A stretch of DNA of 43,694 nucleotides. It comes from a virus. Shown here piece after piece: positions 22,338-30,871 of this stretch; the first letter of the stretch is position 1, and each line of letters opens with the position of its first letter. The position numbers were made by a program, and so were the translations under genes. Under the pieces are notes generated by a model. The model did no database searches. It was not told the origin of the DNA and worked only from the letters and a program-made list of their open reading frames with translations. The stretch is taken from positions 1 to 43,694 of IMG/VR virus record IMGVR_UViG_3300022750_000004; one strand, written 5' to 3'.

Positions 22338-23953
22338 CTGCCACCTCGATTGACCTGGGTCTTGGCGGTCTTCAACTGATCCTGTAGCGAATCGTTAACA
22401 GCCGCTCCAGCAGCCTGAGCATCCGGCGCAGTGACCCTGATCTCGATGTTCTGCTCGACACTGCTATTGCTGACACTGCTATTTGACGAGCCGATCCCAA
22501 TGGCCTGATTGGGGGTCATGCCGACAAAGTCGTTGGGGTTGTCAACCATTGGCACATCGCTTGGAGCCTGTCCGCTACCGCTTGGCAGAGGCTCGCTATT
22601 TTGCGGCGCTTCAGGTGTTCCGCCGCTCCCTACCAGATCGACCGCCCACTGCGGAAGCACGGAAGTTGCAGCGTCTTTGATGCCGGAGAATATCCGCCCA
22701 ATCGAATCGCTAAGGTAGCCGAACACTCCCGAGAAAATCATTTTGATGGCCTCTCCAAGCGAGTTGAATGCGCCAAGCAGGCTGTCAAGTGCGGCATCCC
22801 AGTCGCCCGTGAAGAGCTGGACAATAGCCACTGTGAATTGTTTCCAGAAATCCCACAGCTTGCCGATCAGCGCAATCACCCCGTCGATCATGACCACGAA
22901 AGCATCGTACACGCCGTGCATGATCGGCACGATGTCGATGCCGAGGAACTCCATAAAGAAGTCGGCGATGACGGATTGGCCGCCCTGAAAGGCCGTGATC
23001 AGGTCGTCAACGATAAGCAGCAGCGCAACGATAGCGGCGGTGATCAAAACCACTGGAGAGAGAACCAGGCCCATCACAGTGGCGAACCCACCAGTTGCCA
23101 GCCATGCAACACCAAACGCTGCGGCCAGGCCCAGGACAATTGGCGACATGCGCTCAATGAATCCCATGGTGGAGATAATGATTTCGCCCAGGTACTTCAG
23201 CCCGTTCTCGATCAGCTCATGGTTTGCCTCAAGGAATCCGACAAACCGATTGGTGATGTCCGTCATTGCTGGCGCCAGGCCGATAGCCACCTTCTGGCGC
23301 AGCGCGTTGACGCCGTAGCCTGCGATTGCGAGTGAGTCCTGGAACTTGGCTGATGCCTCGGCCTGCTCAGTCGTTACGACGCCAAGAGCGCGGGCTTGCT
23401 CAACCAGAGCGCCAACCTCATCGCTGGTGGCATTCAACAGCTGCAGCGTCGAGGGATCGAGGCCGAGTGATGCAATGATGGATTTTTGGGTGGCCGAGTC
23501 GGTCCCGAGCTGGCGGAACTTATCGCCAAGCTCTCCGAACAGGACGTCGGCTGTCTTCACCTTGCCGCTGGAGTCTTTGACGCTGATACCAAGTTCATCG
23601 AAGGCCTTCTTGCCACGCCCAAGGCCGCGAGCGGCGTCACCCGCCACCTTGGATAGGCCGGATAGGCTAGAGGTCATCTGCTCGGCGCTGGATCCTGACA
23701 GCTCTGCCGCATAGCCAAGCTCCTGAATGGCCTCAACGGTCACTCCGGTTTCGGCGCTGATGTCGGTCAGCTTGTCAGATGCCTCGGTGCCAGCAGCAAC
23801 GAACGCGAACAGCCCGCCAGCAGAGGCGATGACGGCAGTAGCGAGGCCGCCAAGCAGCGTGATGGACTGGGTCAACCCCTTGTTGAAATCCATCTGCGGG
23901 GATAGGTCCCCGAGGAAGGAGAACCGAGTTACTAGCTCGTTAACCACTGCCAT
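22334..23953 (-). CDS. Tail tape measure protein (539 aa)
   Basis: The N-terminal half has the helical tape-measure pattern (LTDISAETGVTVEAIQELGY, AEQMTSSLSGLSKVAGDAAR, GISVKDSSGKVKTADVLFGE), typical of phage tail length proteins. There are hydrophobic segments around residues 35-55 and 275-325 (VLGLAAAFGVAWLATGGFAT, LSPVVLITAAIVALLLIVDD). At 539 residues it is short for a myovirus, implying a short tail. The start at 23953 overlaps the end of the frameshifted chaperone by 14 bases, as is usual. Confidence 0.9.
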   Translation of the reverse strand: MAVVNELVTRFSFLGDLSPQMDFNKGLTQSITLLGGLATAVIASAGGLFAFVAAGTEASDKLTDISAETGVTVEAIQELGYAAELSGSSAEQMTSSLSGLSKVAGDAARGLGRGKKAFDELGISVKDSSGKVKTADVLFGELGDKFRQLGTDSATQKSIIASLGLDPSTLQLLNATSDEVGALVEQARALGVVTTEQAEASAKFQDSLAIAGYGVNALRQKVAIGLAPAMTDITNRFVGFLEANHELIENGLKYLGEIIISTMGFIERMSPIVLGLAAAFGVAWLATGGFATVMGLVLSPVVLITAAIVALLLIVDDLITAFQGGQSVIADFFMEFLGIDIVPIMHGVYDAFVVMIDGVIALIGKLWDFWKQFTVAIVQLFTGDWDAALDSLLGAFNSLGEAIKMIFSGVFGYLSDSIGRIFSGIKDAATSVLPQWAVDLVGSGGTPEAPQNSEPLPSGSGQAPSDVPMVDNPNDFVGMTPNQAIGIGSSNSSVSNSSVEQNIEIRVTAPDAQAAGAAVNDSLQDQLKTAKTQVNRGGR

Positions 23954-24523
23954 TGCGCGCCACCTCGATCTTGTGCGCCTGGATGTCAGCGCTTATCTGT
24001 TCAAATTCAATGGCGTCAAGAAACTGATCGGTGTCCCACGCCTCAATCTCGGCCAGGCTTCCATACCCGGCCTTGGCTAAGGCGAACATTGCCATGCGCT
24101 CGCCGCTTACATTGGTTTCAAGGATGAAGTCGTCGCTTGCGTCTCTACCACGGATGCTGAGGCGATACCTGCGGCGCGCAAAAAAGGGTACGACATGACC
24201 CCCATGGCTGTGCTGACCAAGGTCATGTAGTCCTCCGGGTACTCTTCCCAGTGGTCACGCAGCTTGGAGATGGTGGCGCCTTCGAAGGTAACCCCCTTCC
24301 ACATTACTTCCTCTACCTGCGCATAGGCTGGCGAGTCGAGGAAAAGGAAGTTGCCAGCCTGGAGCTGGCCCTGAACCGAACTGAAGAGCGCAAAGACCTT
24401 GCGGCGCTCTACGTGAACCATCTTGTGGAACTTGTAGGTGCGGCCGTTGATCTCGGCCTCACCATCTTCGTAGACGCCACGGATCTGCGCCAGAGCGGCT
24501 TCACGTTGCTCTTGTGGAGTCAT
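23940..24523 (-). CDS. Tail assembly chaperone, long form made by -1 frameshift (about 194 aa)
   Basis: Reading the 24107-24523 gene to codon 114 and then slipping back one base on CCCTTTT gives an open frame of 80 more residues (begins FARRRYRLSIRGRDAS, ends QAHKIEVARNGSG) that stops at 23940-23942. This is the lambda G/GT arrangement, in which the long form recruits the tape measure. The extension has no good independent ribosome site and overlaps the tape-measure start. Written as one span, the coordinates hide the slip. Confidence 0.75.
24107..24523 (-). CDS. Tail assembly chaperone, short form (138 aa)
   Basis: The gene lies between the tube and the tape measure, where contractile and siphophage genomes carry the chaperone. 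The protein (EAEINGRTYKFHKMVHVERR, LQAGNFLFLDSPAYAQVEEV, KLRDHWEEYPEDYMTLVSTA) resembles the short forms of DUF3383-sheath phages. It ends SSLKPM at 24107 if no frameshift occurs. TACCCTTTTTTG near its end holds the slippery site. Confidence 0.8.
   Translation of the reverse strand: MTPQEQREAALAQIRGVYEDGEAEINGRTYKFHKMVHVERRKVFALFSSVQGQLQAGNFLFLDSPAYAQVEEVMWKGVTFEGATISKLRDHWEEYPEDYMTLVSTAMGVMSYPFLRAAGIASASVVETQATTSSLKPM
24182..24188 (-). other. Slippery heptamer for -1 ribosomal frameshift
   Basis: On the minus strand CCCTTTT is in the X-XXY-YYZ register (in-frame codons CCT-TTT, after slip CCC-TTT) and is followed by two more T. The -1 frame after it stays open for 80 codons. No obvious stimulating stem was identified by eye. 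Confidence 0.75.
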
Positions 24524-24526
24524 GGG

Positions 24527-24958
24527 TTACAGGCTCCGTTTCGCGGTGCGGAAGCGCACGGTGTATTCCATCAGCGCGTTGCCGTCTTGGTTGTTCTTGG
24601 TCTGGGTCGGCTGAGTCGTGATGCTACCGGCGTCCAGGTTCCAGCTTTCAACGCCTGGCGAGCCGTCGATGGTGTAGGACTCTTTGAGGGAGCCGGCCAG
24701 CAGCGTGACACCTTCACCGTTGAGCAGGCCAGTCATGAACACGTCATCAGTGCCGTACTTCTGCACTCGCACCACAAGGTCGTACACGTCGCGGTCGAAG
24801 CGCTCGCTGATGGACACGCCGCCGCCTGCCGAGTTGACGTGCGCGCTTGCCGCGTTGGCAGGCGTCAACGTCAGATAGTCACCTTCGGCAAAGGTGGTGA
24901 TGGAACGATCATTCAGGATCAGCGTGGCGCTGTCCGCCGAGATAGTAATTACGCTCAT
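24527..24958 (-). CDS. Tail tube protein (DUF3277 family, 143 aa)
   Basis: MSVITISADSATLILNDRSI, then TLTPANAASAHVNSAGGGVS, YDLVVRVQKYGTDDVFMTGL and MEYTVRFRTAKRSL are typical of DUF3277 tubes, which polymerise inside the sheath. The adjacent upstream sheath gene agrees. Size and order match related myoviruses. Confidence 0.9.
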   Translation of the reverse strand: MSVITISADSATLILNDRSITTFAEGDYLTLTPANAASAHVNSAGGGVSISERFDRDVYDLVVRVQKYGTDDVFMTGLLNGEGVTLLAGSLKESYTIDGSPGVESWNLDAGSITTQPTQTKNNQDGNALMEYTVRFRTAKRSL

Positions 24959-24970
24959 TGGTCACGCCCC

Positions 24971-26467
24971 TTACAGGTTGAAATTGATGATGATGTCGAC
25001 ACTGTGGATCGCGCCAGCATTCTTGACGGCAGCCTGCAAGACCGGGGACTTGCGGGCTTGGCGGTCAACCTGCGGCTGGTCCTTCAGCAGGCCGGCAAGC
25101 CAGTAGAAGCCGAACTGCTCGATGTTGCGGTTGAAGGTATCGATATTGCCGAAAGTATCAGGGCTAGACCAAGCGCCAGGCGCGAACACGCCAGCCCTGA
25201 CGAAGCCTCTGGTGGTTTTCTCGCCCTGAGCAACCAGCTGCTGAACGCCGCGAGTGGTTTGCGGGATCTTGGTCCCGGTCGCCTTCAGGACGTTGAACAT
25301 GTCGGTTTGCACGGCGTCGATGAAACCGGAAATGTTGTAGACGTTATCGACAAAGTCGTTGGCGCCACTGGTCAGTACAACCGGGGTGTCCTTGATGGTC
25401 GTGTAGATGTCCAGGCCGACGCGCTTAGCTGCGTCAATCTCGGCCTGGTCATAGCTCTCAGCTGGAACATTCAATTCCTTCAGGTTCATCGTGATAGCCG
25501 AGTTCTCGGCGTTGAAGTTCACGGTATGCGTGCGCGCCATGTAGGTGGCCGCATACAGGCGATTGCCGGCCTTGCTATACAGGCAGCGGAACGCCGACTG
25601 ACCGGCCAACTTGACCGCCCACACCGGGTTGTTCGCAGCAACAGCCAGGTACGACGAGCCGCTGAACACGTTGTAAATGATGGTCTGATTCGCCTGCGCC
25701 CACAACGCTACGTCATCGACTTCAGCATCCAGCACAACATCGGTGAACACGCTGCCCTTGAAGTTGACTTTCGACTTGAGCGCCGACAGCGATTGAACCT
25801 TGGTTTCGATTGGCAGGACTACCGAGGCAACACCCTGGGTCAGCGTGCCGCCAGTGCCAGAGGACATGGTGAGGATGCCGCCGATGAAGGTGCCCGCAGC
25901 GCCAGGCTCCATGAAGGTCAGCAGGCTGGTCACGCCAGTGGTAGAGCTGGTGATCGTGAAATAACCGTTATTGACCGCGACAGTGGCGCCTGCGATGTTG
26001 GTGTCAAGCAGCGCGGCAACGCCAGCCAGGGTGGTGACAATGCTGAAGTCCAGACCGGTCGCGGTAACGGTCACACCGTCAACGTCGATATCGAAGCTGC
26101 CGTCAGTGATGGTCTGGAGCTGCGAGATCAGGGTCGCTTCGACGAATTGAGTGCTGACCAGGGTTGCGGCCTTTGCCGGAACAGTCTCGGCAGTTGCGCG
26201 ATGCAGGCCGATGATCAGCGATCCGCCGAAGTTGATCGGGTTTGGTCGGGTGCCGAAGACGGTCTGCGCATACTGAGCGGTGATCGAAGCCGTGCCGAAG
26301 TCCGCTTCAACAGCAGCCGCATCACGATAGCTGCGAAAGCGCTCGGCACTGAAGATCACGCCGGTTTCACTGGTCAGTACTGCGACAGCATTCATATTCG
26401 TCCGCTGGGCCTGCTGGCCCTCAGGAATCAATGCTACCGAAATTACGTTCGTTACTGATGCATTCAT
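24971..26467 (-). CDS. Tail sheath protein (DUF3383 family, 498 aa)
   Basis: The protein starts MNASVTNVISVALIPEGQQA and shows the DUF3383 pattern: 'd.a.veadFG..s..a..A..vF...Pnp' (AAAVEADFGTASITAQYAQT, GTRPNPINFGG) and the 'NFNAENSAITMNLKELNVPA' core near residue 320. DUF3383 proteins are contractile sheaths of a phage group that pairs them with DUF3277 tubes. It proves a myovirus tail. GGGAG precedes the ATG. The HNH gene lies just upstream on the opposite strand. Confidence 0.92.
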   Translation of the reverse strand: MNASVTNVISVALIPEGQQAQRTNMNAVAVLTSETGVIFSAERFRSYRDAAAVEADFGTASITAQYAQTVFGTRPNPINFGGSLIIGLHRATAETVPAKAATLVSTQFVEATLISQLQTITDGSFDIDVDGVTVTATGLDFSIVTTLAGVAALLDTNIAGATVAVNNGYFTITSSTTGVTSLLTFMEPGAAGTFIGGILTMSSGTGGTLTQGVASVVLPIETKVQSLSALKSKVNFKGSVFTDVVLDAEVDDVALWAQANQTIIYNVFSGSSYLAVAANNPVWAVKLAGQSAFRCLYSKAGNRLYAATYMARTHTVNFNAENSAITMNLKELNVPAESYDQAEIDAAKRVGLDIYTTIKDTPVVLTSGANDFVDNVYNISGFIDAVQTDMFNVLKATGTKIPQTTRGVQQLVAQGEKTTRGFVRAGVFAPGAWSSPDTFGNIDTFNRNIEQFGFYWLAGLLKDQPQVDRQARKSPVLQAAVKNAGAIHSVDIIINFNL

Positions 26468-26533
26468 GGCAAGCTCCCGCTTTAACCTTGTTCATACTCA
26501 TGGTAAGCTAACCGTCCTTATCGGGAGTCAGCC

Positions 26534-27178
26534 ATGCCAAAACTAATTAAAGACCTTGGGTTAATCCATACAGGATCAAAGCGGGTCCATTTTGCAATCT
26601 ACTCATGCCCTCAATGCCTGATTGAGTTTACCACCAGATGCCGCAAGGATCTCTCCTGCGACGCGGGCATATGCAGGCGCTGCGCTAGCATCAATAATGC
26701 CACAAAACATGGCCATTCCTCGAACAGTCTTTACTCTATCTACAAAGGAATGGTAGTGCGCTGCGAGAGCCTTGACAGAAAGGACTCCGAATACTATTCG
26801 GCAAAAGGAATATCTGTCTGTCGAGACTGGATCACATCTTTCGAGGCCTTCTCCGTCTGGGCCGCCTCTTCGGGGTACAGGACAGGCCTTAGTATTGAGC
26901 GATTGAGCAATGACAAAGGGTACGAACCTGAGAATTGCTGCTGGATTCCGAAAACCAAGCAGTCGATTAATCGCGGAGTATTTTCCAACAACACCAGCGG
27001 ATTCAAAGGCGTGAGCCTCATGCCGAAACATGGCAAATTCAAGGCGTACATCGGAGTCAACAAGAAGGTGATTTATCTTGGACTGCATGCCACGGCAGAG
27101 ATTGCCGCCGCCGCCTATGACGACTACGTCATTGCGAATGGCCTGGCTCATCCGCTTAACCTTCCCCTACGCCAGTAG
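26534..27178 (+). CDS. HNH-type homing endonuclease with AP2 DNA-binding domain (214 aa)
   Basis: This plus-strand gene interrupts the minus-strand late operon between the neck and sheath genes. It has an N-terminal CPQC...CRRC knuckle, a central HNH/His-Me region (IYKGMVVRCESLDRKD, GISVCRDWITSFEAFSVWAA, SIERLSNDKGYEPENCCWIP, KQSINR) and a C-terminal AP2-like domain (NNTSGFKGVSLMPKHGKFKA, KVIYLGLHATAEIAAAAYDD). That is the plan of free-standing phage homing endonucleases. GGGAG precedes the ATG. The sequence is richer in AT than its neighbours. It ends 5 bases from the convergent neck gene. Confidence 0.9.
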   Translation: MPKLIKDLGLIHTGSKRVHFAIYSCPQCLIEFTTRCRKDLSCDAGICRRCASINNATKHGHSSNSLYSIYKGMVVRCESLDRKDSEYYSAKGISVCRDWITSFEAFSVWAASSGYRTGLSIERLSNDKGYEPENCCWIPKTKQSINRGVFSNNTSGFKGVSLMPKHGKFKAYIGVNKKVIYLGLHATAEIAAAAYDDYVIANGLAHPLNLPLRQ

Positions 27179-27183
27179 CAATA

Positions 27184-27690
27184 TCACCGCTCATAGATCA
27201 AACCTCGTTCGCCGATTATGCGAAGTTGTGCAGTGTCGATGCGCAGTATATCAACAACCACGGATGGGCAGTAGTGTACTTGGCATTGCAATTGCATACG
27301 CTCACCATATTGCTGGCCGGTCAGCGCCTTGACGTCAGTTGCAGTAGTCGGATGCCACACGGTAACGCCCAGGGACTGCTGAAGTTCAAGCGATGCCTGG
27401 GAGCGCGCCAGTAGCCTGAAGTTCCGGCATAGCGTATGAGCGGTAGGGCCGTAGAAATCCCACACGAAAGCGCGGCTGACGTATTCCGTGTATGTCATCT
27501 GCTCAAGGTCGCCGTCGTAAACCTCGGCGCTCGATTGCGGGTTGTCGCCTGACAGCGAGTCGACCACGATAAATGGCTGCTCAAAGTGTTGGCGGTCGAA
27601 GTTCTGGCGGCCCGCCTTGATGAATGCCTCTGGGTGCGTCAACAGGTCGCGAGTGAGCCGCATCAGCTGAATCATTACGGGATCGGTCAT
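27184..27690 (-). CDS. Neck/tail-terminator protein (168 aa)
   Basis: The sequence QNFDRQHFEQPFIVVDSLSG, MTYTEYVSRAFVWDFYGPTA and GVTVWHPTTATDVKALTGQQ fits the 'phage neck terminator gp12-like' family (LIC_12616 type), which caps the tail end at the neck. It overlaps the previous gene by ATGA. In related phages the sheath gene follows directly; here the HNH gene is between them. Confidence 0.75.
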   Translation of the reverse strand: MTDPVMIQLMRLTRDLLTHPEAFIKAGRQNFDRQHFEQPFIVVDSLSGDNPQSSAEVYDGDLEQMTYTEYVSRAFVWDFYGPTAHTLCRNFRLLARSQASLELQQSLGVTVWHPTTATDVKALTGQQYGERMQLQCQVHYCPSVVVDILRIDTAQLRIIGERGLIYER

Positions 27691-28034
27691 GGCGTCAGCA
27701 CCAGCAGCGGCAGTTTCGTTTCTTCGCCCACGGCTTCAGTGTAGCCGTATTGGCCATAGCCCTTGCGGAACGGAACCAGCTTGAAGTCGCGGCCAAGCCA
27801 TTCGACGTATTGGCCGATAGCCATTGGCGAGACGCTGTGAATCTGGATGTACTCCAGGCTGTAATCGATCTGCTCGACCTTCAGCTTTTCAGGGTCTGCC
27901 GGCTGGACTACGGCCATGATGTTGACGCCGACAATGGTTGTGGTCGGCACGAAATCGACAGTCGTCTCGCTGACGGCCTTCAACACGACAGGTTGCGACC
28001 ACTCGGTCAGGACTTCGGACATGTCAGGGAGCAT
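27687..28034 (-). CDS. Phage collar/neck protein (115 aa)
   Basis: A TAATG overlap sets the start. The short beta-rich protein (TEWSQPVVLKAVSETTVDFV, YIQIHSVSPMAIGQYVEWLG, RDFKLVPFRKGYGQYGYTEA) follows the gp10-like gene and precedes the terminator. The 'i.v.s...l..Gq.v...Gr.f.v.....y..yGy.e' pattern is the usual one for this neck position. It probably joins the connector to the tail. Confidence 0.7.
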   Translation of the reverse strand: MLPDMSEVLTEWSQPVVLKAVSETTVDFVPTTTIVGVNIMAVVQPADPEKLKVEQIDYSLEYIQIHSVSPMAIGQYVEWLGRDFKLVPFRKGYGQYGYTEAVGEETKLPLLVLTP

Positions 28035-28513
28035 TATTCAACCACCCAGGTAATTGCATTTCGCAGTATGCCGGTATCGATCAGTACCTGACTAGAACCT
28101 TTGGCGTCCTTGGTCGACTGCTTGATATCCGCCCAAACCCCGTATCCGCGAGTCTTGAAAGCACCACGACTGATATTGACCGCCGTCAAACCGATGCGGC
28201 CAAGAGCGACCTCGATATCAAGTCCGCTTTCAAGAACGAGATTGAACTGAACATCTAGGGCGCGAGAGATCTCGGCTTGCTTTTCTTCGAAAGGCCCGCG
28301 CAGGAATGAGCGCATCGGGACGAATTGCGTACCGTACTCATGAAATATGCCGACCTCAAGCACGGTAGCTGCCGGCCTGTTGCCGTCCGACGTGTACGCT
28401 TGAGATGTAGCCTGCTCGCCAGCAGGAAGCCCAACCTTAACCGATGCCTGCTTCGCTCTCTGCATGGCCGCAACCTGTCGCTGCGACCTTGCCAAGAACT
28501 CCTGGGGGGTCAT
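28034..28513 (-). CDS. Head-tail joining protein, HK97 gp10-like (159 aa)
   Basis: The ATG at 28513 overlaps the DUF4054 stop by ATGA. The region VKVGLPAGEQA ... LEVGIFHEYGTQFVPMRSFL, then RGPFEEK, is the conserved core ('vg..neyGt...PaRpFlr') of HK97 gp10-like and Mu-type virion morphogenesis proteins. The C-terminus has LIDTGILRNAITWVVE, the usual 'l.dTG.l..si...v'. It forms part of the head-tail interface. Confidence 0.85.
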   Translation of the reverse strand: MTPQEFLARSQRQVAAMQRAKQASVKVGLPAGEQATSQAYTSDGNRPAATVLEVGIFHEYGTQFVPMRSFLRGPFEEKQAEISRALDVQFNLVLESGLDIEVALGRIGLTAVNISRGAFKTRGYGVWADIKQSTKDAKGSSQVLIDTGILRNAITWVVE

Positions 28514-28856
28514 ACAAAGCGCGCCCCGGTACGTCGGCCGCCACTGAGTATCCAATAGGTCTGCCCGTAGCGGTTGGAGTTGAACCAGGAGGCCAGGTTA
28601 CTGCCTTGCGTGGCCGAAGCCTCATAGGAGACCGAGACGCTGCCCACTGACTTGCTGGCAACGTTGCGCGCCGAGCCGGTGCCAGGCGCTGCGGCATTGG
28701 TGAGCAAGAAAGCGATCAGGTTAAGGATCGCCTCCTTGTTCTTGTCGTTGTACTCAAGGCAGGTATAAGAGGGCCAGGTCGACGCGATAGCCTCAACCCA
28801 CACAATCGGCGGAACCGCCGTGGCGAAGCGCTCTTCGAAGTCGGTCTGGATACTCA

Positions 28857-28857
<1 letters not shown>
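28510..28857 (-). CDS. Head-tail connector protein (DUF4054 family, 115 aa)
   Basis: MSIQTDFEERFATAVPPIVW, ... NKEAILNLIAFLLTNAA ... KSVGSVSVSYEASATQGSNL and QTYWILSGGRRTGARFV match DUF4054 connectors ('F......y......a...vG..S..y......yG..y..l.....'). It sits after the capsid block. The TAATG overlap at 28857 sets the start. Confidence 0.85.
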
Positions 28858-29339
<482 letters not shown>

Positions 29340-29384
29340 GACGAACCCTCCAAAATAGGCGGCGCATCCTTGCGCCCAGGGAAA

Positions 29385-30380
29385 TCAGAGACCAGTCAGA
29401 GTGGCAGCAGCGCCATCTTCGATCACGTCCAGGCCTGCAATGGAGAAGTAGCTCTCCATGTAGTACTTGAACCCGCGCTGATCGATGCTGGAGATTTCCA
29501 GCGGCACCGGCAGGCGGAATTGCATAGCGCGACGGTTGCGCGAGAATGCAACGGTGGTCGAGGTCACGGCAGCCTGGCCAGCTTCAGCCCGATTGGTCAT
29601 GCCGAAGGTCACGCCCGCGAAGTTGTCCTGCAAAGCACGCAGCACGCTGGACGAGCCGGCAGCGGTGTTCAGGATCTTGGTGGTGGCGATGTTGTAGACC
29701 GACCATGGCATGGTCACATGATCAGCCATGTAGGCTGGCACGTTGAACACGTTGGCCCACTGGCGGTTGATCAGGCCAGCGATCTCGTCGTACAACTCTT
29801 GACCAGTCAGCGCCGAAGCCAGGCCCGCAGCGGCGTCAGTATCCCAGCCGGTGTAGTTCAACAGGCCGCGAGTCTTGAACGTGCCGTTAGAACGAACCTG
29901 GCCAACGTAGCCGATGGCATCGATCTTGCGGTTGTACAGCTCGTTGTGCGCTTCCATGAACCGGCTTGGCAGGTTGATGTTTTGCAACTCGGCCTTCTTC
30001 AGCTCGATCTCGGACCAATCCGACTCGGCATCCATGGTGAACACCGGGATGTTGTCGTCTTCACCTTCCAGCGTGATCTTGCCGGTGGTGTTGGTGTTGG
30101 TGCCAGCTTCGCGGAAGTCACCAGCGATGGCCAACTTGATCTTCTTGATCGTGTCAGCATAGCCGCCTTCGTTGTTGATGGTGATACCTTGCTGGAGAAA
30201 GGTCAGCTCAGGATATTCCTGGGTGAAGATCTCGGTGCTGAGGTATTCAAGGTTGCGCGCCAGGATGATGCCGCCGGCATCGGTGAACTTCTTGGCGTGC
30301 GCGGCCTTGTCCTGGAAGGACTTGGTGTTGTAGATCGATTTGACTCGCGCCAATTGCATTTCAGGCGTCATATTTTTCAT
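29385..30380 (-). CDS. Major capsid protein (DUF2184 family, 331 aa)
   Basis: The protein has the DUF2184 pattern: YLSTEIFTQEYPELTFLQQG near residue 45, a beta region with 'd..a......g...p', LINRQWANVFNVPAYMADHV near 205, and a C-terminal RRAMQFRLPVPLEISSIDQR followed by YYMESYFSIAGLDVI. DUF2184 is the HK97-fold capsid of many myoviruses with DUF1073 portals and DUF2213 proteases. No long scaffold-like N-terminus is present, in keeping with the separate protease/scaffold gene. Confidence 0.9.
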   Translation of the reverse strand: MKNMTPEMQLARVKSIYNTKSFQDKAAHAKKFTDAGGIILARNLEYLSTEIFTQEYPELTFLQQGITINNEGGYADTIKKIKLAIAGDFREAGTNTNTTGKITLEGEDDNIPVFTMDAESDWSEIELKKAELQNINLPSRFMEAHNELYNRKIDAIGYVGQVRSNGTFKTRGLLNYTGWDTDAAAGLASALTGQELYDEIAGLINRQWANVFNVPAYMADHVTMPWSVYNIATTKILNTAAGSSSVLRALQDNFAGVTFGMTNRAEAGQAAVTSTTVAFSRNRRAMQFRLPVPLEISSIDQRGFKYYMESYFSIAGLDVIEDGAAATLTGL

Positions 30381-30383
30381 GAC

Positions 30384-30869
30384 TTAAACCCCGGTCAGAT
30401 AATTTGGAATCAGGACAAGCCAGCAGCCGGGGCGTTTAGCTTCCCAGAATACGGCGCCAGGAACGATGGCGTTGCTGGTGGCGGTCTCGGTTGCCTTACC
30501 CAGGTTGGCGCCAGCAGTGTTCACGGCGTAGACCTGCTGGAATCGGGCCGGGGTATCGCCAGCCAGAACTTCAACGGTGACGAAGCCGAAGTTCACGATC
30601 TCGGCCACTTGGTCTGGCGCGATACCGAGCTTGGTGTAGGTCAGGTTTTCCAGGGCGCTTGAGATCTTGCGGCGCACGACGCCAGCAATCAGCGGGGTAG
30701 CCGAGGTGTCGAGCAGATCGATGGAGCCGGTGTCGTACTTGACGAAACGGCCAGGCACCAGACCTTCTTCCCATACGTCGAACGCCGAGCAGTTGTAAGG
30801 CGATGCAGCAATGAACTCGCCAGGCATCAGGTCTGGTGGAGTGACTACAACGGCTTCATTAAAGGCCAT
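30384..30869 (-). CDS. Capsid decoration/cement-like structural protein (161 aa)
   Basis: The beta-rich sequence (NCSAFDVWEEGLVPGRFVKY, TPLIAGVVRRKISSALENLT, FGFVTVEVLAGDTPARFQQV, AIVPGAVFWEAKRPGCWLVL) resembles the small structural proteins, DUF2190-like, found directly before the capsid gene and thought to cement the shell. The order protease, cement, capsid is common. The exact family was not confirmed. Confidence 0.7.
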   Translation of the reverse strand: MAFNEAVVVTPPDLMPGEFIAASPYNCSAFDVWEEGLVPGRFVKYDTGSIDLLDTSATPLIAGVVRRKISSALENLTYTKLGIAPDQVAEIVNFGFVTVEVLAGDTPARFQQVYAVNTAGANLGKATETATSNAIVPGAVFWEAKRPGCWLVLIPNYLTGV

Positions 30870-30871
30870 GA

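Noticed and set aside
24251-26458. 735-aa open frame on the plus strand
   Set aside because: It lies antisense over the sheath, tube and chaperone genes, has no ribosome site and reads as low-complexity His/Arg/Val sequence. It is a shadow of the minus-strand codon usage.
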